This document shows, piece after piece, positions 55,871 to 64,000 of a stretch of DNA of 64,000 nucleotides (position 1 is its first letter; each line of letters begins with the position of its first letter). Source of the DNA: Petrosia ficiformis. Its lineage: Eukaryota; Porifera; Demospongiae; Haplosclerida; Petrosiidae. The position numbers and the translations under genes are program-made. Where the stretch lies: NCBI GenBank assembly GCA_947044365.1, contig OX345636.1, positions 31,206,466 through 31,270,465 on the forward strand, written 5' to 3'. The notes below the pieces were generated by a model. The model had not been told where the DNA came from, did not search any database, and saw only the letters and a list, made by a program, of their open reading frames with translations.

Positions 55871-57988
55871 TTCACGTACTGAACCATTAGGATTTATTAT
55901 TCCCAATACATTTGATGAACCACAAGGAGTCATTCCCAATACATCTAATATAAACTTGATATTTATGAACATGTCATGTGTAAACTATATATCTATGAAC
56001 AAGTGATTCATAGATATAAAGTTTGCAATTGTGTAATAGATATATAGTTGTTTCAAAAGTTAATGAAGTAATAACATACCAACTCTTTGTCTTCATTAAA
56101 TACACTTCTTACCTGTGGGAGAGGGAACAAGATCCATAGTTACATATTACATGTATGTGTAGTTGCTTATTAGTAATCACATAAATAATTACTCTAGACA
56201 TAGGGCATGTACATGTAATTTTGTACGGTGTACTTGTACTTAAGTACATGTTCACAGCACTTGTGTTTTGAAGCTTTGAACAGATCCAGATTGGTTATAC
56301 AGTAGCAAGGTATAGTAATACATGTATTATAATGTTGTTTACATTTCTATGGTCTGATAATATTGTTGGTAATGAACATTCTTTGAGAAAAATAATATAA
56401 GTAATATCAATAATGTATTTGACCCCTCTGGTAAATGATACATTGTAATGAGATATCAGTCTCATGTACTATTTCATATAAGCTGAGCGGTTACCTGATC
56501 TAGAGCACACAAATACTGGACTGTTTCACTCACTATTAGATAATTCAAGGTCTGCTTCCACATCTACAGTGCTGAGTACATCCGCCTGTGTTCGGGGTGG
56601 ATCCTATCATTAAATGAATAATCAAATTATCATTATCGATAGGCGTGGTTGGTAATCACTACGCATTCATACAGCTCCTGATGTCATCTCCGGCTCCTAT
56701 TCCTGCGTCTGATACTGGTTTCAGTTAGTGTTGTGACGTCTTCCATTACTTGTATTCTTAACCTTATTAGCTTATTAAAAGTTCGGGCAATCTTCAAGTT
56801 ATTCAGGTAAGTCTTCTAAGCAGTATCTTGTTATTTGTGTCTTTTCTTTATATTGTTCATGAGAATGAGGTGTGTATTGTTAAGTATAGTAGCTGGTAGA
56901 TAAAAATAGTTGTTCCCTACCCACCCTTCATTAATCTTTCCCCTAATAATATTATGCTACAAGCAACTCGGCTCACCCCCAGTAAAAGTATGTAGTCTCA
57001 TGTCTTAGGACTCGATAGTATAATGTGAGATGCAATCAATTAATAGAATGAAGTAATATAATTAACTTTGTGAGGCCTTTTCTTGTCCAAAAAAAACTTA
57101 TCTCTCTGAAAAAACTCAAAAGCTAGAGCCTGCAGAAGTCACCATAAATTATTTTGAAGCCAATCATCTTTGTAGTTTCCATTTGTAGTGACAAATTATA
57201 ATTATAATTACTATCAGTAGAGAGGAGTATACACATTTTGAGGATTTTTTAGTTCATGTTCATGATAAATGTATGAATTTCCTAATATAGATGTCATGTG
57301 ATTGTGATACACCCATAATGAATAATGATATTTCACATGTTGTCATGGTTACATAGTTTCACTTCACAAACTGTAGATATTCTCTTGTGTATGCAAAGTA
57401 TTTTGTTGCTGATATGTTCTGAGGATGTCTACTGTGACTTCTTTAACATTGAGTGAACAGATTAAACTAGTAAGTGCAGTATACAGATCATTATTATTAT
57501 AATTGCAATTATGAATTTTTGAATTGTTGTTATAATAATGATAGTATGGGAAGGGTTCATAATCATATAATGAGTGATCTGATATATTGAAGTCAATATC
57601 TCTGACTTTCCAATAACAGCACACTCATATTAATTCAGTTTGAGCCTCAAAAGTTTTCCTAAACAATGTTTACTATAAAATAAAATTAATTTTTCCATAC
57701 TTGACACTGAAGTGTATTATCTTGTATCAGAAACACTTTCAGAACACATCACATAATTATTGATACTACACAGCTGTCAAATAATCTCAATGATTTCTTT
57801 CCGAATCTATAATTATATTTATATATATATTTATCGTACACTAGTGACGTAAATCAAACGAGCCGCCAGGTCTATATTTTGTGTACGCTGACCTGTGGTT
57901 AACCACAAGTCTGTTATTGTTTTTATAACTGACCTATGAATACTATTAACCAAACCAATAAATGCAAAAATGACAAATGAGTAAATAA
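55871..57988. other. No gene recognised; candidate first exon with splice donor at 56807
   Basis: A hairpin at about 55981-56024 pairs ATATCTATGAA with TTCATAGATAT. Around 56640-56806 the GC content rises and ends in a perfect donor, TTCAGGTAAGTC (GT at 56807). About 450 bp further, 57258-57343 repeats the block at 39265-39352, which also lies downstream of a candidate donor exon. No coding exon was identified. Confidence 0.35.
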
Positions 57989-58603
57989 TTATAGTATAAT
58001 AAGTATTGTATAATTTAAGCCACAATAGTAAAACACCGCATTCAACAATTGTATCGGTGAACCATTTCCAAGTACACCTGAATTCCAGAGGATTTCTTCC
58101 TCCTCCTGACGAATTATTTCACTTCGAATAGGCCTAGTTCCAACACCATCACTGTGTAGTTGATGAAAGAAGGAGTCTAAAACTTTATGTAGCTCTACAA
58201 AAGCAGGATCCTTGTCATCCATGATATTGAATGCTTTTGGTTTGTTCTCCCTCATATAACGAAGCAACCCTGACAACAAATTTAAAATTGATTTTGGGGG
58301 ATATGGCTCTCCGCTCTCTTTCCTCGTTTCTAAAACATACTTGCATAAACAAGAACACAAGAGTTCAGGGTCATCAGTTAGTAAGATGTCTTCTGGGTAC
58401 AAATCCTTAGCTAGACTGAGGTGCCATGATTCGAAATTGGCCACAGACCATTTGCTGCTCCTTGCCATATTACTGGGAACATAACCCTTCTTGTCCCTTG
58501 ATACATCGTCTTCTGTCACCTTTTTAAAACGATTACGGGTCAGGCTAAGCGATAATCTTCTCCTCTTAGGAGGCTGATTCTCTTTATCAGATTCATCCAT
58601 CAC
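57989..58603 (-). CDS. Crypton/DUF3504-type protein, N-terminal portion
   Basis: The frame starts at ATG 58603 with a basic, lysine/arginine-rich leader (ESDKENQPPKRRRLSLSL) that may be a nuclear signal. It then shows the block SSKWSVANFESWH, DDPELLCSCLCKYVLETRKE, GEPYPPKSILNLLSGLLRYM and GVLGNGSPIQLLNAVFYYCG. I recognise this as the start of the domain shared by ZMYM2/QRICH1/KIAA1958 and Crypton tyrosine recombinases. Family members continue for several hundred residues to the recombinase core. This frame ends at 57989 after NAVFYYCGLNYT, either truncated or running into an unrecognised intron. An NRF-1-like palindrome sits 17 bp upstream, and an inverted copy of its codons lies at 58755-58821. 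Confidence 0.7.
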   Translation of the reverse strand: MMDESDKENQPPKRRRLSLSLTRNRFKKVTEDDVSRDKKGYVPSNMARSSKWSVANFESWHLSLAKDLYPEDILLTDDPELLCSCLCKYVLETRKESGEPYPPKSILNLLSGLLRYMRENKPKAFNIMDDKDPAFVELHKVLDSFFHQLHSDGVGTRPIRSEIIRQEEEEILWNSGVLGNGSPIQLLNAVFYYCGLNYTILIIL

Positions 58604-58619
58604 ATGGCAAACTTATAAC

Positions 58620-58631
58620 TGCGCATGCGCA
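58620..58631. promoter_or_regulatory. NRF-1-like palindrome upstream of the Crypton-type ORF
   Basis: TGCGCATGCGCA, identical to the hAT-1 site, lies 17 bp upstream of the ATG at 58603. Confidence 0.5.
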
Positions 58632-58754
58632 GAGTTAGTAAAATGGTGACCAAGAGAAGCATACGATAAATTTGTTATAGTATGGAAGGGGGGTCTGTAT
58701 GGGTTTTAGCGGACCCAAAGGCGAGGTTGAGGGTGTTTCTGGATCCATATCAGC

Positions 58755-58821
58755 CTGAGGAGGAAGAAATCCTCTGGAATACAGGTGTACTTGGAAATGG
58801 TTCACCGAAACTATTGTTGAA
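58755..58821 (+). repeat. Inverted partial copy of the Crypton-type coding sequence
   Basis: GAGGAGGAAGAAATCCTCTG through GGTTCACCGAAACTATTG matches the minus-strand coding at 58109-58041 with very few changes. Read forward it encodes EEEEILWNTGVLGNGSP, as in the parent gene (one residue different). Together with its source it forms an inverted repeat with about 650 bp between the arms, spanning the promoter. Confidence 0.85.
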
Positions 58822-58959
58822 CTATTACATATATATATATATTATATGTATAGCTTTGTGTCACATACACAAGCATTATGTGTTGTAAATGTAATTAAGT
58901 GGGGAGTGGCCAAATGATGGGCATAGAACATACATGTAATAGATATGCGTTCCAGCCTC

Positions 58960-59185
58960 AATCTCTACAGACCAGCAGGAGGAAACCCAATTGTAGCTTA
59001 GTTAGAACCTGGAACAAATCGGTGATCTGTGTGAAATATATTCCAGAAGTCCTACAATAACCTTAAAACGTAAGAAGGGTGGATAAATAAATCAATATCT
59101 ATCTGTTGTGCTTTGGGCATGAGAAAGTCAGCCAGGATTAACCAAATGCTGGATACCACAAAGCATGATACTTTTTTCTCCATGT
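58960..59185. repeat. Dispersed repeat B, copy 3 (diverged)
   Basis: It shares CTCTACAGACCAGCAG, GAAATATATTCC, GGCATGAGAAAGTCAGCCAG and CACAAAGCAT with the copy at 40840-41160. Confidence 0.7.
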
Positions 59186-61925
59186 ATCTTGTTCTTCTCT
59201 TCATTTTAGCCTTGCTGGCCAAAGACGCCTACATGCAATAGTTGTTCGTTACATTTCACAAGGATCTTTTTAATGCTGATACAACACTGCTACCAAAAGG
59301 TGTAAAACATAGTTGACAAACAAGTAACCACAATGGCTTAGAACCATGTACATGCCAATAACCATTATCAGCACTGATACCAATGCCAGCACTATTGTTA
59401 GTACTAGTAGAAATGGATAGATTAAAATATAAAGTGGTTAATAATAATTTATTGCTGAACTATAGTGTTACCTAATAATTATTATTAATTATAATTAGTA
59501 TTGTGAAATCACTAGTATCATTACCTGTTAACTATACTATCATAAAATGAGATACATTTGGTGACTGGAATTTCTTTCAATTAATAATTATAAATTCTAT
59601 TTGGATGACAATTGTATTACAGCAAGTGTACAATATTAATCATGATCGTACAAGTTCATGACATAATGATCTGTACATGTTGCTAGCCTGAGTATTCTCT
59701 ATATACATGATTCTCTTGTACTAATCTAAATTTGATTATTCAGCTTCAAATAAGATGCTAAATGCAACTTGTAATTCTACCAGACCTCTGAAAAGAGGAA
59801 ATGATTTATTACTATTGAAACTCAATCGGAATAGTTTATATATTGTCATTTGTCTTTTTATAATTTATGGTGTTTATTAAGAACTCAAATTAGAAATCTA
59901 TTACAATAGTCACAATTCCTTCCTTGAAAAGTAGAATGTTTGTAATGCACTGTGACGCTGATGTGTTAATGGAATGTGTTTACAATATTTAGAATATTAT
60001 TCATAATTAATTTGAACTATTATAATTAAATTCATACACGATTTTAAATAAAATAATATTCATTAAGTGCTAATTAATATTTTAATTAATATTTAACTGA
60101 TCATGTTATTGAAAACAGACCATTTGAGGGAAGAAAATTGCTATTCAATAGTTTTGTGTAAACAAATGAAATTCTGTATATCTTTGGATCAATCATTCAG
60201 TTTCTCTAATATAACAAATTTAATATGTTTCCTCTTCATCAACTAGTGAACCTAACATGTTTGATCTTAAATTGGTTGTTTGATTTATAGCTATTGTCAT
60301 GTTTAGAGTCTTATGTCTCATAATTCAGTTTGACAGAAGTATTGTTGACAGAATCTAACAGTCAATGTTGAGGAAATAGTTGAGAATTTTGAAATTTCTG
60401 CAGTGTTTAACTTGTCAGTAATTGATGTTTATAAAGTTAAGCTATTGATTTGTATCAATTCTAGTCCACAAAGTCATCAGTGTTTACAATGTTGTTGTTG
60501 ATTAGAAGGCGGCCTAGTTAATGTTTGCCAAACCATTATCATTTAATAAGCCCCTTTTGCCATTATGTACGATATATCCAGCCAGCTAGCATGGTAAAAA
60601 TATTGAGAGGACTGTATGAAATGCTAAAATTGAAACATTAACTAGACTTACTAAACATCAACAACTTTATAAACATCGACTATTAGATTTTACTAAACAT
60701 TGATGGAATATTATATACTTTCAAACTGTATTATGAGAAATACATTTGGCACTCCATATGCAGTTATACTCTATTAGTGCCTCATAGTTTCACATCCTAA
60801 TATTTTGTGCGGTAGTTGTAATTACAGTAATATTTATGCGTTATTACCACCTACCATATACGCGGAAATATTAACAATGTGTTTCATATGGTGGTTCAGA
60901 TGTTTTGGGTCAAAGGAGTCAAATTAAATTTCATAAAGTAGTTTACGAATGCTCATGCACATTCTAAACATTTTCCTTAAAAAAATATAGAACAATCAGG
61001 TGATATCTACCTTGGAATGTGCCCAAAAAGAAGTAATGATCTCCATTTCTCGGTTCTCACCTTCCAATGCTAAATACTTCCAGTGATGAAATTGAAATGG
61101 AACAACTCTGTATTGTTCTCTACACTAAAACGCACAGGCTCAGTCACACACACATAATAAATTTTAATTGCTAATTGTCACATCAATACTCTGTGAACAG
61201 CAAACCATCAATATTTCCACATGTACGGTATTTGTTTTTATAACAGACCTACATGTAGCTACTTGGATAAACATATTTCATCACAAATGTTCAAAACTAT
61301 TATCATTGATCCTAGTCACTAAATGTTATCCATAGTCTATTTAATCATACTATTACTAGATTATTATATATATAGGTAGCTTTGTATCCGTGTACTCAGT
61401 TTGAAATCAAAGCAGGTTTACAAAGTAGTTAATTTTACAGCAAATTTTGAAATTTCGACAATGTTCACCATGTCTAGTTGAGTCACTAGTTAATGTTTAT
61501 AGAGTTCAGCTATTGATATTTATCAAGTCTAGGTTTGTTCACAAATTCATCAAAGTGTACAAAGTCATTGATATTTAGAAGGTCCTGTTGATGTTTGTCA
61601 AGGATCAATGTTATGTAGCAAGCCCCTTCTATATACATGTACCACATATTGAACCAGCTAGTATGGTAAAATAAGTTGACAGATTTACAACAAATTTAGA
61701 TTTTAACATTGCGTAACTTCCGAAACATCACCACCTTTGTAAACATCAACTATGCATGCTAAACATCAACAACTTTATAAACATAGTTTCACATTCTAAT
61801 CTTCTTTGCAGTAGTTATAGTAAATATTAGAATATAGTAATATACTGTATAATAATGTTTATGTGTTATTATTACCTCATTTGTTTTCTTTCCATACAAT
61901 GTCATGTTTTTGATCCACATTCTGG

Positions 61926-62008
<83 letters not shown>

Positions 62009-64000
62009 TATATATATACATGTATCTATGTTTTATGACAGACCAGTTATTCATAGTCTATTTTAATCATATCTTTACTAGATTATGAGGTATATACCTA
62101 GACAGGATACCTACTAGTTTAGGTTGATTGAAGTAATGAATGTAATTGTTTGTTTATTCTTCCATGGAATATCCTTGATGACTATATACTATTAATTATT
62201 GTATATATACATTATCGTATTCAAGGATCCTTACTAGGAATATCCTAACCTCCTAGTATCCCAGTGATTATCTAGACTATTGAATATAGCTGTAGAGATT
62301 GTGACATTTGCAATTTGGATTGATTTACAAAGCATTCAAAGTGCTCATATTTGGCAGTCCTTTCAAAAAGGCCAAAAAAACATAGTTCCTTTTTGTGCTT
62401 GACGATGAATGGTTGTGGCATGTTTTACTAATGGATAATGTTCCCTTTCAATACAAGGTTTGAGATAGAGCTATTCACTGACTCCACCCACAATTAGTTA
62501 GGATAGCAGATTACATCTCTTCCTGAATCAATCAACATTCTGGGTGGAAATGTGTAACTGCTAACAGAAGGGGACGATCATATTACTTCTCTTAGCTTCC
62601 TCTACTGCCCACTATAAATTAGGGTTGCAAGAAATCAAATATTAGTGCTTGTTATCCAGTTATTCACTCAACAGATGAATAGTCAGGTATTCTCTTCTTT
62701 TCAGAGAAATGTTGTCCTAATTCATTTCTAGTGAAATATGCTGTAACTAATTGTTTATATCTACTGCCAAAGTTTGTAAAACTATCCATTCTGTACTCTA
62801 CAGGCCATTTTATTGCAATTATAATTTCACATGTTCAACTTCTGTGTATGTACAAAGATTAAATGAGTATCAAAATAATCCAGATGTTTAGTTAATAGTT
62901 CTCTAGATAACCAGGTTATCCATTCCAGCCCTACATATGAGTGATTCTAATTAGGATCATTGCTTATTCACTGCGAAGGAGTGAGCATTATCACTGCCTG
63001 AATAATCTTCGTGATAATAGAACTTTGGAGCGTTTTTAGTAGTAATAATATCAGAACAGTGTTGTAACAATGGTCCATGTTTATATTAGTACTCTACTAC
63101 TCATCCAATGGATACTAACACATGAATGTATTCTATTCTGTGATAATAATAATTATTGTGATGTATGTATGGATGTGTTTAAGATTAATAACCACTTTGA
63201 ACTATTATTTATTAAGTGCTAATTAATATTACAATAGCTCTAATTGATATTGTTATTATTGAAATACATAATTGTTATTGAAAACTGGGCAAGTAATTTT
63301 CAATCCAAATCCTGTGATTGAATGTTTAAATTAAAACAAATCAAATTTATATATCTACTAATCAATCATTACTTTTGAGTCATTACTTTCCACTTGGTTT
63401 ACCTGAACCTCCAGTTGGGTATTAGTGGATTTTAATTATCTCCCTCTTTGGTTGTATCTAAATGTATGAACTTATGAGTGGCAAAGTTGTGAAGTAGTGT
63501 CCATCTCTAGAACACTGACTGTATAATGCTATTCACAAAAACATTCGTATAAGGCATTTTGCATTGGTAGTGCTGTACTAACAAGCAAGTCATTCAAGTG
63601 GCAGATGAATAAGTAACCACTTCCCCTACATACACACCTGTATAAAAATATTATCACAAGTACTTAAACTGTGCAAAAAAATAATTAGTTTTCAGATTTG
63701 ATACTCCTTTACTGTTTCTCCTGTCATAAACTACTGATAAATATTATACAGTATAACAATGGTCATGTGTCATTATTACCTCATATACTGTTCATACACA
63801 TGTGATTCAGATTAAGGAAGCACTCTTTCATGTTTAATGACAGACATAGATATAACTGTAGATGGAAAAATAAATATATTATCAACAAATTAATTTAGTT
63901 CTAAGACTATTTAGACACTTTTACGGGAATATCCTGTGTTATTGGGCAAATAGAGAGACAGGATATCTTCATTGATTGTAATGCTTATGTAATGTGTATA
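59186..64000. other. No gene recognised; diverged tandem duplication of about 1.1 kb
   Basis: Blocks at about 60430-60690 recur at about 61500-61770: AGCTATTGAT, AAGCCCCTT, CCAGCTAG.ATGGTAAAA, CTAAACATCAACAACTTTAT. Another pair is 60030-60130 and 63205-63300 (TTAAGTGCTAATTAATATT). A third is 60835, 61865 and 63770 (TTATTACCTCAT or TTATTACCACCT). I read this as old tandem or segmental duplication in non-coding DNA. Confidence 0.55.
61927..62004. repeat. Compound microsatellite (CA)n(TA)n
   Basis: About 15 CA units are followed by about 24 TA units. Confidence 0.97.

Noticed and set aside
55622..55972. Repetitive minus-strand frame with NELPGLI/NTCNELPG units
   Set aside because: Artefact of the 33-bp minisatellite.

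Overview
This window is AT-rich eukaryotic DNA, best read as intergenic or repeat-dense chromosome from an invertebrate animal. The visible gene relics have spliceosomal introns. The mobile elements belong to animal-type families: hAT, piggyBac, pogo/Tigger, Tc1, a mag-like Ty3/Gypsy element, a Penelope-like reverse transcriptase and a Crypton-type recombinase. A sponge or another early-branching marine animal is my guess from the mix of element families. It is an inference from general knowledge, not from a database match. No bacterial-style operons, no CRISPR array and no rRNA are visible. No clearly intact host protein gene was found.

Layout. 0-7 kb: a Tc1 fragment, then a decayed multi-exon gene of a transposon-like family on the minus strand (2.7-5.1 kb), interrupted by a 2-kb inverted-repeat element (5.1-7.1 kb) that carries a 135-bp-arm palindrome. 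7.7-11.75 kb: a 30-bp minisatellite. 11.75-16.8 kb: dispersed repeats, microsatellites, a telomere-like patch and a 519-bp MITE. 18.8-22.4 kb: a piggyBac-like element containing a pogo/Tigger relic and a shared repeat module. 22.7 kb and 43.5 kb: two copies of a dispersed repeat with a foldable tRNA-like core.

24-35.3 kb is one composite island. A 27-bp satellite (core ACATGTAAYACTAATG) has been split by two hAT transposons with perfect 8-bp target duplications, by a 5'-truncated Penelope-like element, and by a hairpin-bearing insertion. Each hAT transposase carries one visible disabling lesion.

35-44.5 kb is mostly non-coding, with a 73-bp palindromic mini-insertion (37.18 kb), a candidate promoter plus first exon (38.2 kb), a perfect 23-bp hairpin (40.35 kb) and a duplicated block (43.2-44.0 kb). 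44.86-49.09 kb is a nearly complete Ty3/Gypsy element of the mag type. Its LTRs are identical apart from one 12-bp indel, yet pol carries two frame breaks and an integrase deletion. It sits inside a second copy of the 5-7 kb inverted-repeat element. 49.2-58 kb holds paralogous blocks of 39-44 kb, a 155-bp inverted repeat, a 380-bp direct duplication, 21-bp and 33-bp minisatellites, a GC-rich proline-rich 59-codon frame and a second nested hairpin. 58.0-58.6 kb is a Crypton/DUF3504-type frame with an inverted 67-bp copy of its own coding sequence 150 bp upstream of its ATG. 59-64 kb is non-coding DNA with diverged tandem copies about 1 kb long.

The most striking cross-cutting pattern is an NRF-1-like palindrome (GCGCATGC core, best form TGCGCATGCGCA). 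It lies within about 35 bp upstream of the ATG of both hAT transposases, of the Crypton-type ORF and of an exon-like repeat module, and also near a candidate first exon.
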